Origin: Pseudomonas sp. PDM04
GTDB taxonomy: Bacteria > Pseudomonadota > Gammaproteobacteria > Pseudomonadales > Pseudomonadaceae
Assembly: GCF_014851765.1 (NCBI RefSeq)
Contig: NZ_JACVAI010000007.1
Location: 310,001 to 374,000 of the forward strand
Direction: 5' to 3'
DNA: 64,000 nucleotides
How positions within the stretch are numbered: the stretch's first letter is position 1; each line of letters begins with the position of its first letter. The translations under genes and the position numbers were made by a program. This document shows positions 25,567 to 34,517 of this stretch, piece after piece. The notes under the pieces are model-generated. The model did not search any database and was not told the origin of the DNA. It saw only the letters and a list, made by a program, of their open reading frames with translations.

Positions 25567-25610
25567 TCCTCACCTGCATTGATTCGAAGGCGAATCAATG
25601 CAGGTGAGGA
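25567..25610. terminator. Perfect 20-bp stem hairpin between convergent units
   Basis: Arms at 25567-25586 and 25591-25610 are perfectly complementary over 20 bp with the tetraloop AAGG. It lies between pobR (+) and the convergent DHODH-like gene (-). No T-run follows on the plus side. It is a likely bidirectional transcription stop or transcript-end stabiliser. Confidence 0.7.
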
Positions 25611-25725
25611 GAGGCGTCGGGTAATCCAAGAGAATCGAGGCCCGTCCAAACCGCTCTTCTATCAAACGCCTCCTGTCAGGGCGACATCAGCCGCCAGCTG
25701 TCAGTGATTTCCCGGCACACCCGTT

Positions 25726-26787
25726 TCAACCGGGAAACCCTTGGCACTTTGGGGCGAAACCCTCCCACCAGCCGGGTCGGCTGGGTTGTTGCTGATAGGT
25801 TTGAACCTGATCGGCCGCGCTGCCCAGCAACTCGGTCACGGTCGATCCGCGCTTCGCCACATAGGCATCCAGTTCCTCGATGGCGTCGCTCAGCACCTGA
25901 TAGCCCCCGGTGAAGACCGCCGACGTCATCTCGGTGGCGCAGGCGCCGGCCAGCAGGAAGCGGGCGACATCCAGTCCGCTGCGTGCGCCATTGGTGGCGA
26001 TCAGCGGGTAGTCGTCGCCCATCGCCCGGCGTGTCTGCATCAGCCAGCGTGCGGTCAGCGGCAGGGCCCATGAACCGCCGATGGCGGCGCTGGTGCCCAG
26101 CAGCGGCAGGCCGGTTTCCAGGTCCGGCAGGAAACCCATGAAACGCCCCATCATGACCACGCTGTCGGCGCCGCCGCGCCGGGCCGCCTGAGCCAGTCCG
26201 ACCACGTCCTCGCTCTGACCCGTGAGCTTGATCCACAGGGGCAGGGAGGTCGCTTCGCGCAGGCGGCGAACGATGGCTTCGATTCGTTCCGCACCGCGCT
26301 CCAGCACGATCGCACCCTTGGCCGCTTCTTCGCCATGGGGGGCACCGATGTTGAGCTCCAGCACCCGCAAGCCGGCTTGCTCGATGCGCCGGGCAAAGCC
26401 CGCGCACTGCTCCAGGTCGCTGAGGATCAGGCTGGGGATCACGTAGGCATCCTGCATACGGGCTTCACGGTCCAGCACCCGCAGTTCTTCAAGCCAGTCG
26501 TCGAAGTCACGTTGAACCAGGCCGGAGCGGCCAAACAGGCTGGCCTGCGCGGGTGGCTTGAAGTCCCAGGGCAGGCGGTTCCACTGGGCGTCGAGCAACA
26601 CATAGTCGGTCTTGTCCAGTTGCTCTTTTGCCGCCGCGGACTCGTTGGTGGACTTGGCCACCACGGCCCCGGCTCCGCTGGCCAGGGCCGCGCGGATGGC
26701 GTCAGCGGTCATCGTCTGCTCGCCAGCCCCACAGATCACCGGATTTTTCAGGGTCAGCCGGCCGATCGTCGTCGTCAGTCGTGTCAT
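25726..26787 (-). CDS. Dihydroorotate-dehydrogenase-like flavoprotein
   Basis: A 353-residue TIM-barrel flavoprotein of the DHODH/PreA type. The start MTRLTTTIGRLTLKNPVICGAG matches the N-terminal strand. It also shows RVLELNIGAPHGEEA near the substrate site, PLWIKLTGQ, and a phosphate-binding ATNGARSG. Its position at the end of a catabolic operon argues against pyrimidine biosynthesis; it probably oxidises or reduces a ring or unsaturated acid. It is ten bases after the DUF6282-type gene. The true substrate is unknown. Confidence 0.85.
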   Translation of the reverse strand: MTRLTTTIGRLTLKNPVICGAGEQTMTADAIRAALASGAGAVVAKSTNESAAAKEQLDKTDYVLLDAQWNRLPWDFKPPAQASLFGRSGLVQRDFDDWLEELRVLDREARMQDAYVIPSLILSDLEQCAGFARRIEQAGLRVLELNIGAPHGEEAAKGAIVLERGAERIEAIVRRLREATSLPLWIKLTGQSEDVVGLAQAARRGGADSVVMMGRFMGFLPDLETGLPLLGTSAAIGGSWALPLTARWLMQTRRAMGDDYPLIATNGARSGLDVARFLLAGACATEMTSAVFTGGYQVLSDAIEELDAYVAKRGSTVTELLGSAADQVQTYQQQPSRPGWWEGFAPKCQGFPG

Positions 26788-26797
26788 GCCCTTGCCC

Positions 26798-27724
26798 TCA
26801 CAGGTTCATCAGGCGGGCGGCGTTGCCGGAGGTCATCTTGCGAATGTCCTCATCGCTGAACGCCAGGTCCAGCAGTTGGCCGATCACGTTGCGGAATCCG
26901 TCGGCGATGCCGGGGTTGCCCTGCTGGCCGAGGTCGGAGCCGAGAATGGTGAGGTCCACTGTGCCGGCTTCGATCACTTCACGCAGGAAGGTGTCGTCGT
27001 AGAATTTGAATTTCGAGCCCGGTACCCACATGCACATCGAGTGCTCCATGTACACGCCGTCCCTGGCCAATTGGCGCATGTCGTCCAGCGTCGCATCGAC
27101 CACGTAGGTGGGGTGGTTGACCAGCAGGCGTTTGACACCGCGCTGACGGGCTTCTTCGAACAGTGGCCAGATCTCGCGAATGTTCAGGTGGCCGGCGGAG
27201 AGCACCACGTCCTGGGCGGCAATCAGGTCGAGGATGGCCTTGACCTCGTCCTTGAGCCGACCATCGTCGTCGAGCACGGTCAGCGGAATCGGCTGCAGCA
27301 TGCGCTGGGTGGTCTGGGGGAATTTATCGACGAACTTCACGTCCTGGTGATGATGGGCAATATGGTTGGCCGAAGAGAAGGTCGGCATCCACACCAGCTG
27401 GGCGCCGAGCTTCAGCCCATGTTCCACGGCATGCACGTTCAGTCCCCCGACCGCGTTGTTCAGCGGGACACCGGAGAGCATGTGCACCTTCAGTTCACTG
27501 AAGTGTTTGTTCAGCAGATGGGTGACAGGCGTGCAGCTGTAATAGTGGTCCTTGAGCAGCACGGCCTTGAGTCCGGCTTCGGACGCTTCGCGCATGGCTT
27601 CGACATGGTCGCAGTAGCGCGGCATGACCGACGGGCCGCTATGGCAGTGCAGGTCGATGGCGCCCTGGAGCAAGCTGTCGATATGGGCCTGGCGTTCTTT
27701 GCTGGTATCGATGATGGCATTCAT
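26798..27724 (-). CDS. DUF6282 / amidohydrolase-like protein
   Basis: A 308-residue metal-dependent hydrolase-like protein. IDLHCHSGPSVMPR near residue 23 carries the HxH metal motif. Further conserved histidines appear in LKDHYY, NHIAHHHQD, SAGHLN and LLVNHPTY, and TILGSDLGQQGNP has the final Asp. This is the amidohydrolase/PHP-like pattern I associate with the DUF6282 group. It probably cleaves a ring or amide in an uncharacterised pathway. It sits between the aldolase and DHODH-like genes in the same operon. Confidence 0.8.
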   Translation of the reverse strand: MNAIIDTSKERQAHIDSLLQGAIDLHCHSGPSVMPRYCDHVEAMREASEAGLKAVLLKDHYYSCTPVTHLLNKHFSELKVHMLSGVPLNNAVGGLNVHAVEHGLKLGAQLVWMPTFSSANHIAHHHQDVKFVDKFPQTTQRMLQPIPLTVLDDDGRLKDEVKAILDLIAAQDVVLSAGHLNIREIWPLFEEARQRGVKRLLVNHPTYVVDATLDDMRQLARDGVYMEHSMCMWVPGSKFKFYDDTFLREVIEAGTVDLTILGSDLGQQGNPGIADGFRNVIGQLLDLAFSDEDIRKMTSGNAARLMNL

Positions 27725-27751
27725 GGAAGGTCTCTCTTGTTGTGATGCAGG

Positions 27752-28510
27752 TCAGCGTGCCGACCCGTGAAAGTGGCGAACTTGCTGGCTCCAGCCGGCA
27801 CGCAGCAGTGCCTGGTCGGAGCCGAGGATGAAGAAGCTCACGCCGCGGGAAGCGAAGCGTTGCAGGTCTTCGTTGGAGGAAACGAACATGCCGGTGGGTT
27901 TGCCGACTGCCTGGGCAGCGTCGAGGACCCGGCTCACGGCGTCCTCGACCCGGGGATCGTCGAGCCGCTCGGCACCCAGGGACACGCTCAGGTCAGCGCG
28001 GCCGACCAGCAGGCAGTCGATGCGCTCCAGGCGGGCCAGCTCGTCCAGATGTTCGAGTGCCTCGCGGTCTTCGATCTGGGCGATCACCGCATGCCTGCCG
28101 TCCTCTGCGCTCAGGTGTTCGGCCAGGCTGGCGCGTCCGTAGCCACCCGCCCTGGGGGAATTGGAGAAGCCGCGGCTACCGTCCCGGTAATGCAACGCCT
28201 GAAGCACCGAGCGGGCCTGCTCGGCGTTGATGATGTGAGGCAACACCAGCCCGTCGGCCCCCAGGTCCAGGGCTTGCTGCAGGGTGGCCGGGCGTTTGTC
28301 CGGAACGCGGACCAGCCCGCCGGTGCGGGCGGCGCGACAGGCCAGCAGGGCGATGTCCAGCGCGGCGGCATCGAAGGGCGCGTGCTCGGCGTCCAGTACC
28401 ACCGCGTCCAGTCCGGCATCGCCGGCAATCTCGATCACGGCATGGCTGGGTGTCTTTATGAAGGCGCTGAGCAGCGGCTCGCCCTGGCGCAGGCGCAGGG
28501 CGAAGCTCAT
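27752..28510 (-). CDS. HpcH/HpaI family aldolase
   Basis: A 252-residue class II aldolase of the HpaI type. It has the family front LLSAFIKTPSHAVIEIAGDAG, DAVVLDAEHAPFD, IAQIEDREALEHLDEL with the metal-ligand Glu, and LLVGRADLSVSLG. It should make or cleave 4-hydroxy-2-oxo acids to pyruvate or oxaloacetate plus an aldehyde. Its ATG overlaps the cupin stop (ATGA), so the two are translationally coupled. The aldehyde product could feed the aldehyde dehydrogenase in the divergent arm. Confidence 0.92.
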   Translation of the reverse strand: MSFALRLRQGEPLLSAFIKTPSHAVIEIAGDAGLDAVVLDAEHAPFDAAALDIALLACRAARTGGLVRVPDKRPATLQQALDLGADGLVLPHIINAEQARSVLQALHYRDGSRGFSNSPRAGGYGRASLAEHLSAEDGRHAVIAQIEDREALEHLDELARLERIDCLLVGRADLSVSLGAERLDDPRVEDAVSRVLDAAQAVGKPTGMFVSSNEDLQRFASRGVSFFILGSDQALLRAGWSQQVRHFHGSAR

Positions 28511-28902
28511 GTCGGCTCACCCTTGCCGGTATCGAACTCGGCGGCCTGATACTCGATCAGGTGGCGGTAGTCGTCGCGGATCGGCGCGAACACATCGAGG
28601 TTCATCACCACCTCGTCACCCAGCGGCTCTGCGTAATGCACAACATGCGGCGGGATGCGGATCATGCTCCCTGGTCCGCCTTCGACCACTTCGTCGTCGA
28701 GGTGAAAGCGCACGCGGCCCTGCACGATGATCACCAGTTGCTCGAAGGTATGGCTGTGGGGGAACACATCCATCCCGGGGCTCAGCCAGTTCATCACGCA
28801 CAGGGTGTCGTCACCCCGGAATGCCACGCGTTCGACGCCTTTGCGCACGGTTTCGCGGGGCAGCGCATTCCAGTTGTGCAGCAGGGCTTTTGCAGGGATC
28901 AT
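28507..28902 (-). CDS. Cupin domain protein
   Basis: A 131-residue single-domain cupin. Motif 1 is PHSHTFEQLVIIVQGRVRF (metal-ligand His pair and Glu) and motif 2 is PGSMIRIPPHVVHYAEP. It is most likely a small metal-dependent isomerase or dioxygenase-like enzyme or a binding protein. First gene of the minus arm of the catabolic locus; a candidate regulator box lies 25-37 bases before its ATG. Reaction unknown. Confidence 0.88.
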   Translation of the reverse strand: MIPAKALLHNWNALPRETVRKGVERVAFRGDDTLCVMNWLSPGMDVFPHSHTFEQLVIIVQGRVRFHLDDEVVEGGPGSMIRIPPHVVHYAEPLGDEVVMNLDVFAPIRDDYRHLIEYQAAEFDTGKGEPT

Positions 28903-28926
28903 CAGGTGTACTCCGTTTCTTTTGTA

Positions 28927-28939
28927 GGAATAGTGTTTC
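28927..28939. promoter_or_regulatory. KdgR-like palindrome, minus-arm copy
   Basis: GGAATAGTGTTTC matches GAAACAGTGTTTC at 11 of 13 positions. It belongs to a 25-base block (28915-28939) that matches the reverse complement of 29040-29064 at 20 of 25 positions. Thus each divergent promoter carries the same element, mirrored. Likely operator of the IclR regulator encoded at 33577. Confidence 0.5.
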
Positions 28940-29039
28940 GCTGTGAGATAAACCTACGCCGGCTTTCACAGTGGGGTCAAGTGGCTTTTTTCAGCCTTGA
29001 CAACGGTTCGGGAACGCACCTAGGATTGTGTCGTACAAG

Positions 29040-29064
29040 AAAACAGTGTTTCTACGAAAGAAAC
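29040..29064. promoter_or_regulatory. KdgR-like palindrome and adjacent dyad, plus-arm copy
   Basis: The core AAACAGTGTTTC (29041-29052) is identical to that before oprD at 42871-42882. It overlaps a second dyad GTTTCT-N5-AGAAAC (29048-29064). It lies 22-46 bases before the aldehyde dehydrogenase ATG. Proposed IclR-family operator. Confidence 0.55.
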
Positions 29065-29085
29065 AATATATAGGAAGTGCACTTG

Positions 29086-30516
29086 ATGCGAGTCATAGAA
29101 TCCCTTTTGATCGACGGGCAGTGGTCCGCCGGCAATCACCCGCGCCACGCCGAAGTCTTCAACCCGGCCACCGGCGAGGTTGTCGCCCACTTGAGCCTGG
29201 CCGGTTCCGCCGACCTGGATCGGGCACTGGCAGCTGCTGCGCGTGGTTTCGAGGTGTGGCGCAAGACATCCGCGTACGAACGCTCGAAGGTGCTGCGCCG
29301 CGCAGCTGAACTGGTGCGCGAGCGTTCTGGCGAAATCGCCGCCCTGATCACGCTGGAACAGGGCAAGCCACTGGCTGAAGCCCGCATGGAGGCCTTTGGC
29401 GCCGGCGACCATATTGACTGGTACGCCGAAGAAGGGCGTCGTGCGTATGGTCGGGTGATACCGCCGCGTGCCACGGGCGTACGGCAGATGGTGTTGCGTG
29501 AACCGATCGGCCCGGTGGCGGCGTTCAGCCCGTGGAACTTTCCGGTCAGTCAATTGGTGCGCAAGATCGCCGGGGCACTGGCCGCCGGCTGCTCGATCAT
29601 TGCCAAGGGGCCGGAAGAGACCCCGTCTTCCTGCATTGAACTGTGTCGCGCCTTCCAGGACGCGGGTGTACCGCCCGGGGTGCTCAACCTGGTGTTTGGC
29701 GTGCCGGCCGAAGTCTCCGATCACCTGATCCGTTCCGACGTGATCCGCAAGGTCTCGTTCACCGGCTCGGTCCCGGTTGGCCGTGCGCTGGGTGCGTTGG
29801 CCGGGCAGTACCTCAAGCGCTGCACCCTGGAGCTCGGCGGACACGCGCCATTCATCGTCTGCGACGATGTCGACGTGGAGGCGGTCGCCACGCTCGGCGC
29901 CAATCTCAAGTTCCGCAACGGCGGGCAGATCTGCGCTTCTCCGACCCGGTTTTATGTGCAGGCCAGCGTGTACGAACGCTTTGTCGAAACATTTTGTCGG
30001 GTCAGCGCCAGCCTGAAGCTGGGCGATGGCCAGGACACCGGCACCCTGTTGGGGCCGCTGGCCAACCCGCGCCGGGTCGCGGCAGCCCAGGCGTACGTGG
30101 ATGACGCCTTGGCCGTGGGGGCGCAATTGCGCCTGGGCGGGCAGGGCATCGAGGGTGGCGGTTTCTACTACCCGGCGACCGTGCTCACCGAAGTACCGGA
30201 CAACGCACGGATCATGAGCGAGGAGCCTTTTGCTCCGATTGCCTCGATCGTTGCCTTCGAGAGCCTCGAAGAGGTCATCGGCAAGGCCAATGGATTGCCG
30301 TTCGGCCTGGCGGCTTTCGCCTTCACCCGTTCGGTGCAGCGTGCCACGCTCCTGGCCGACGAGCTGCAGTCGGGCATGGTGTCGATCAACCATTTTGGCC
30401 TGGCCGCCCCGGAGACACCGTTCGGTGGCGTGAAAGACAGCGGCTATGGCAGCGAAGGGGGCAGTGAAGGCCTGGACGCGTACTTCACCACCAAGTTCGT
30501 CAGTCAGGTCGGCTGA
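29086..30516 (+). CDS. NAD(P)-dependent aldehyde dehydrogenase
   Basis: A 476-residue aldehyde dehydrogenase of the succinate-semialdehyde type. Asn151 is in FSPWNFPVSQL, the general-base Glu249 in LELGGHAPFIV, and the nucleophile Cys283 in GGQICASPTR. The ATG at 29086 has AGGAAG upstream; a GTG three codons earlier is less favoured. First gene of the plus arm, 26 bases ahead of the GMC oxidoreductase, so alcohol and aldehyde oxidation are probably consecutive steps. Confidence 0.94.
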   Translation: MRVIESLLIDGQWSAGNHPRHAEVFNPATGEVVAHLSLAGSADLDRALAAAARGFEVWRKTSAYERSKVLRRAAELVRERSGEIAALITLEQGKPLAEARMEAFGAGDHIDWYAEEGRRAYGRVIPPRATGVRQMVLREPIGPVAAFSPWNFPVSQLVRKIAGALAAGCSIIAKGPEETPSSCIELCRAFQDAGVPPGVLNLVFGVPAEVSDHLIRSDVIRKVSFTGSVPVGRALGALAGQYLKRCTLELGGHAPFIVCDDVDVEAVATLGANLKFRNGGQICASPTRFYVQASVYERFVETFCRVSASLKLGDGQDTGTLLGPLANPRRVAAAQAYVDDALAVGAQLRLGGQGIEGGGFYYPATVLTEVPDNARIMSEEPFAPIASIVAFESLEEVIGKANGLPFGLAAFAFTRSVQRATLLADELQSGMVSINHFGLAAPETPFGGVKDSGYGSEGGSEGLDAYFTTKFVSQVG

Positions 30517-30542
30517 TCTTTCCACCCAAGAGAACAACAAGA

Positions 30543-32132
30543 ATGGAAACTTTCGATTACATCGTGATCGGAGCCGGATCGGCTGGCTGTGCGCTCAGCG
30601 CACGGCTGGCCCAGGCCGGCAAGCAGGTGCTGCTGCTGGAAGCCGGGCCCGCTGACAATCATCCTTATGTGCATATTCCCGGCACGTTCATCCGGGTGCA
30701 TGGCACCCGGCGCACCTGGATGTACCGCACCGAGCCCGAGCCGTTCGTCAATAACCGCGAGGTGTTCATCCCTCAAGGTCGCACGCTGGGCGGTGGCAGT
30801 TCGGTCAACGCGATGATCTACATCCGTGGCCAGGCGGAGGATTACGAAGACTGGAAAAACGCCGGCTGCCCGGGGTGGGGCTGGGATGACGTGCTGCCCG
30901 TATTCCGTCGTTGCGAGTCGAATGCGCGGCTCGGTGGTCAGTTCCATGGCCAGCAGGGGCCGCTCAAGGTGAACGACCCTCGGCACAGGCATTTTCTCAG
31001 CAGCGCTTTTGTCGAGGCGGCGGTCGAAGCCGGCGTGCCGGCCACCGACGATTTCAATGGGGTGAAGCAGGAGGGCGCCGGGTTCTACCAGACCACGACC
31101 GCCGACGGACGCCGGGCCAGTTCCGCGGTTTCCTACTTGCGCCCGATGCGCAAGAACCCCAACCTCAAGGTCATGACGGGCGTACACGCCACTTGCTTGC
31201 AATTCGATGGACCACGCGTGGTCGGTGTTCAGGCGCAAGACGACGCGGGTCGCGCGCTCGGCTTCCGCGCCCGCAGTGAGGTGATTGTCAGCGCCGGTGC
31301 CATTGCCTCGCCGAAACTGCTGATGCTCTCCGGCATCGGTCCGCGCGAGCACTTGCAGGCCATGGGCATCGATGTACGCGTGGATTCACCGCAGGTCGGC
31401 GAGAACTTCCAGGATCATTTGAGCGCCTCGGTCTACGCCCAGACCCGCGAGCCCTCCAGCCTGCTGGGACATGATCGTGGCCTGCGCGCGATCGGTCATG
31501 GACTCAAATACCTGGCGACCCGCCATGGTTTGCTGAGTTCGAACGTGGTGGAAAGTGGGGCCTTCGTCGATGCCACCGGCTGCGGTCGCCCCGACGTGCA
31601 GTTCCACGTCGTGCCGGCGCTGGTTGGCGATATCGACCGCATGCCGCCGGCCGGCCACGGTATCTCCGTCAACCCCTGTGCCTTGCGGCCTCGCTCCCGT
31701 GGCCGGCTGCGCCTGAAAAGCGCCAACCCGCTGGACGATGTCGCGCTGAACGCCAACTACCTCAGTGACCCCGAAGACATGCGCACGATGGTCGCGGGGG
31801 TGAAGCTGGCTCGCAAGATCCTCCGTGCACCGGCCCTGGCCAATGTGGTCGAGCGCATGCTCATGCTGCCCGAAAACGACGATGTACCGGACGCTGTGTT
31901 CGAGGACTACGTACGAACCGTTGCCAAGACCGTGTTTCACCCGGCCGGCACCTGCCGGATGGGATCGGACGCTGGCGCCGTGGTCGATCCGTCCCTGCGG
32001 GTGCGGGGCGTACAGGGGCTGCGGGTGGCCGACGCCTCGATCATGCCGACGATCGTCAGTGGCAATACCAATGCACCTTGCATCATGATCGGCGAGCGCT
32101 GCGCCGATTTCATCCTGTCGGCCCAGGCCTGA
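30543..32132 (+). CDS. GMC-family FAD oxidoreductase (choline dehydrogenase-like)
   Basis: A 529-residue GMC oxidoreductase. The FAD dinucleotide motif is IVIGAGSAGCALSARL near residue 7. GMC signature regions are GRTLGGGSSVNAMIYIRG and ASPKLLMLSGIGP. The catalytic His is in VFHPAGTCRMG and the Asn in GNTNAPCIMIGERCAD. It oxidises a primary alcohol to an aldehyde, passing electrons to a quinone or O2. It follows the aldehyde dehydrogenase in the same operon. Substrate unknown. Confidence 0.93.
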   Translation: METFDYIVIGAGSAGCALSARLAQAGKQVLLLEAGPADNHPYVHIPGTFIRVHGTRRTWMYRTEPEPFVNNREVFIPQGRTLGGGSSVNAMIYIRGQAEDYEDWKNAGCPGWGWDDVLPVFRRCESNARLGGQFHGQQGPLKVNDPRHRHFLSSAFVEAAVEAGVPATDDFNGVKQEGAGFYQTTTADGRRASSAVSYLRPMRKNPNLKVMTGVHATCLQFDGPRVVGVQAQDDAGRALGFRARSEVIVSAGAIASPKLLMLSGIGPREHLQAMGIDVRVDSPQVGENFQDHLSASVYAQTREPSSLLGHDRGLRAIGHGLKYLATRHGLLSSNVVESGAFVDATGCGRPDVQFHVVPALVGDIDRMPPAGHGISVNPCALRPRSRGRLRLKSANPLDDVALNANYLSDPEDMRTMVAGVKLARKILRAPALANVVERMLMLPENDDVPDAVFEDYVRTVAKTVFHPAGTCRMGSDAGAVVDPSLRVRGVQGLRVADASIMPTIVSGNTNAPCIMIGERCADFILSAQA

Positions 32133-32177
32133 TCAGGCTCGCTTCACCACTAAAAACAATTACAAAAGAGTACTCCG

Positions 32178-33518
32178 ATGAAGCTCATAGCCCGTAATAC
32201 GTTCGACAACGAACAGGACAGTGTGCTCTACAACCGCATTGCCTGGCGGTTGCTGCCGTTCCTGTTCGTGCTCTACATCATTGCCTTCCTCGATCGGGTC
32301 AACGTCGGTTTTGCCAAGCTGCAGATGTCGGCGGATATCGGCTTGAGCGACCTGGCCTTCGGCTTCGGTGCCGGGGTGTTTTTCATTGGCTATTGCCTGT
32401 GCGAAATTCCCAGCAACATGATGCTGCAGCGGGTGGGGGCACGGTTCTGGATCACCCGCATCATGGTGATGTGGGGGGTGTTGTCGGTGTCGATGATGTT
32501 CGTCCAGACCCCGAACCAGTTCTATGTCATGCGCTTTTTGCTGGGCATGGCCGAGGCCGGGTTTTATCCGGGGGTGGTGCTTTACATGACCTACTGGTTC
32601 CCGTCCTATGCCCGGTCCCAGGCCATGGCCTGGTTCAACCTCGGCATCGCGATGGCCGGGGTCATGGGCAGCCCGCTGTCGGGGTGGATCATGCAAACCT
32701 TTGCCGGTGTGCACGGCCTGGCCGGCTGGCAGTGGCTGTTCCTGATCGAGGGTACGCCGGCGGTCATCCTCGGCATTGTCGTGTACTTCTATCTGGATGA
32801 TCGTCCTGGCAACGTGCACTGGTTGAGCCCGGAGCAGAACCAACGGGTCGTGCGCCAGTTGGCGGCGCAACGCCAGGCCCACGAGCAGGCGGGCGCCGGT
32901 CACAACTTCCGTGCAGCCTTCGTCAACAAGGATTTGTGGCGGCTGATCTACGTGAACTTCGCGCTGTTGTGCGGGACCTATGGCGTCAGCTTCTGGCTGC
33001 CGCAGATCGTCCAGGGGCTGGGGGTGAAGAACCTCACGCACACCGGGTTGATTGCCGCCATCCCTTTTGCGGTGGCCTCGGTGGTGATGCTGGTGGTCAG
33101 CCGGCACTCGGATCGCACCCGCGAACGGCGTTGGCACGGCACCTTGTGCAACCTGGCGTCGGCGGCGGGCCTGGCCATGGCCGCGTTCTTCCATGACCAG
33201 CCGGTGCTCTCGCTGGCCGGGCTGAGCCTGGCGATGTCGGGTGGCCTGGCGGGCTTCTGTGTCCTGTGGGCGTTGCCCGGTGTACTGCTGACGGGGACCG
33301 CCGCTGCGGCCGGCATCGCGCTGATTGCCACCATCGGCAACCTGGGTGGGTACGCAAGCCCCTTCATGATGGGCTGGGTGAAGCAGGGCAGCGGTCACCT
33401 GGAGTACGGACTGTATGTGCTGGCGGTGATGACGCTGCTCGGTGCCTACGCCATGTTTTCGGTCAAACCGCCCGAGCCGCAGCGTGCGCCGGTGATGGCC
33501 GAACCTTCCGGTATTTGA
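32178..33518 (+). CDS. MFS transporter, anion:cation symporter family
   Basis: A 446-residue major facilitator with 12 predicted helices in two halves. The first helix ends in FLDRVNVGFAK, and the central signature LGMAEAGFYPGVVLYMTYWFP marks the ACS family (phthalate, hexuronate and tartrate permeases). It probably imports an organic acid through the inner membrane, feeding the surrounding catabolic enzymes. It is 45 bases after the GMC gene. Confidence 0.93.
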   Translation: MKLIARNTFDNEQDSVLYNRIAWRLLPFLFVLYIIAFLDRVNVGFAKLQMSADIGLSDLAFGFGAGVFFIGYCLCEIPSNMMLQRVGARFWITRIMVMWGVLSVSMMFVQTPNQFYVMRFLLGMAEAGFYPGVVLYMTYWFPSYARSQAMAWFNLGIAMAGVMGSPLSGWIMQTFAGVHGLAGWQWLFLIEGTPAVILGIVVYFYLDDRPGNVHWLSPEQNQRVVRQLAAQRQAHEQAGAGHNFRAAFVNKDLWRLIYVNFALLCGTYGVSFWLPQIVQGLGVKNLTHTGLIAAIPFAVASVVMLVVSRHSDRTRERRWHGTLCNLASAAGLAMAAFFHDQPVLSLAGLSLAMSGGLAGFCVLWALPGVLLTGTAAAAGIALIATIGNLGGYASPFMMGWVKQGSGHLEYGLYVLAVMTLLGAYAMFSVKPPEPQRAPVMAEPSGI

Positions 33519-33576
33519 TGTCGTAGACCAACACAAGCGTTTCGCCAAGCGATACAATCGGGGCTTTCATAGCCCG

Positions 33577-34392
33577 ATGCGAGGTGAACGCTTGAACCAG
33601 GATGACGAGAAGCCCGCGAGCGGCCCGGCCCTGCTTGAGTCGGTGGAGATGGTTTTCCGCCTGCTTGACGAGTTGACCGCCGCGCGGCGCCCTTTAGGGG
33701 TGACCGAACTCGCCCAGCAATTGAAGACTGCCAAGCCGCGCACCTACCGGCACCTGGCATCGATGCGGCAACTGGGCATCCTCGAACAGGACCCGACCAC
33801 CGAGAAATACATGCTCGGTGCGCGCCTGGTGGCCTACGGCGAAGCCGCCGGAGAGCAGTTCGACCTGCGCGCCCTTGTCGACCCTTACCTGACCCGCATT
33901 CGTGACGCCACCGGCCAGACGGCCTTGCTGGCGGTCGCCACCCATGACACGGCGCTGGTCGTGTCCTGCGTCGAGTCCAAGGCCAATGTCTGCATTTCGG
34001 TGAAGCCCGGCAACCGGGTTTTGCCGCATTGTTCGGCACAGGGCCGCACGGTGCTGGCGTTCGCGGATGCCGCCAGTCAGCAGCGGGTGATGCGCCGCAA
34101 GATGCCGCAACTCACCGAGCGCACCCTGCACGATCCCGAAGCCTTGGCGCAGCGCCTGGCACTGATCCGCGAGCGGCTTTATGACGACGCGGACGGTGAG
34201 GTGACGATGGGTATCAATGCGGTGTGCTGTCCGATCTTTCGCGATAACGACCAGATCGTCGGGACGATCGGTATCGTCGGGCCGAGTGCGGCGATCCCCT
34301 CGCCACCGCCAGTCGCGATGTTGCGTGAGTTGCAGTCCGCTGCGGCGGAGATCAGCGAGCGTTTGCATGCCGGAACCTACCAGCGTTTGTGA
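33577..34392 (+). CDS. IclR-family transcriptional regulator
   Basis: A 271-residue IclR regulator. The winged helix-turn-helix is in LGVTELAQQLKTAKPRTYRHL (about residues 40-60), followed by the GAF-like effector domain (LPHCSAQGRTVLAF and TMGINAVCCPIF). An in-frame TTG at 33592 has the excellent GAGGTGA five bases upstream and may be the true start, giving 266 residues; ATG 33577 has no clear site. Last gene of the plus arm and the likely controller of both arms. Confidence 0.92.
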   Translation: MRGERLNQDDEKPASGPALLESVEMVFRLLDELTAARRPLGVTELAQQLKTAKPRTYRHLASMRQLGILEQDPTTEKYMLGARLVAYGEAAGEQFDLRALVDPYLTRIRDATGQTALLAVATHDTALVVSCVESKANVCISVKPGNRVLPHCSAQGRTVLAFADAASQQRVMRRKMPQLTERTLHDPEALAQRLALIRERLYDDADGEVTMGINAVCCPIFRDNDQIVGTIGIVGPSAAIPSPPPVAMLRELQSAAAEISERLHAGTYQRL

Positions 34393-34464
34393 AGGCTGAA
34401 GACGCCGCGAACACCGACCTTCGGCCTGATTCGGGGCCCAGGCGTGGTCCTGCGGGCTCAAGAT

Positions 34465-34500
34465 AAGGGGACAGCCCTGCTTTGCAGGCCTGTCCCTTTT
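34465..34500. terminator. Rho-independent terminator between iclR and the ABC permease
   Basis: A stem AAGGGGACAG / CTGTCCCTTTT with an internal CCTGC-TTT-GCAGG hairpin ends in four T on the plus strand. On the minus strand the outer AA pair gives a short T-run as well. It serves the two convergent operons. Confidence 0.85.
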
Positions 34501-34517
34501 GCATAAGGATCTGAAGG

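Noticed and set aside
32160..33557. A 465-codon minus-strand open frame rich in His, Gln and Arg
   Set aside because: Antisense to the MFS transporter gene; composition is typical of reverse-strand translation of membrane protein codons.
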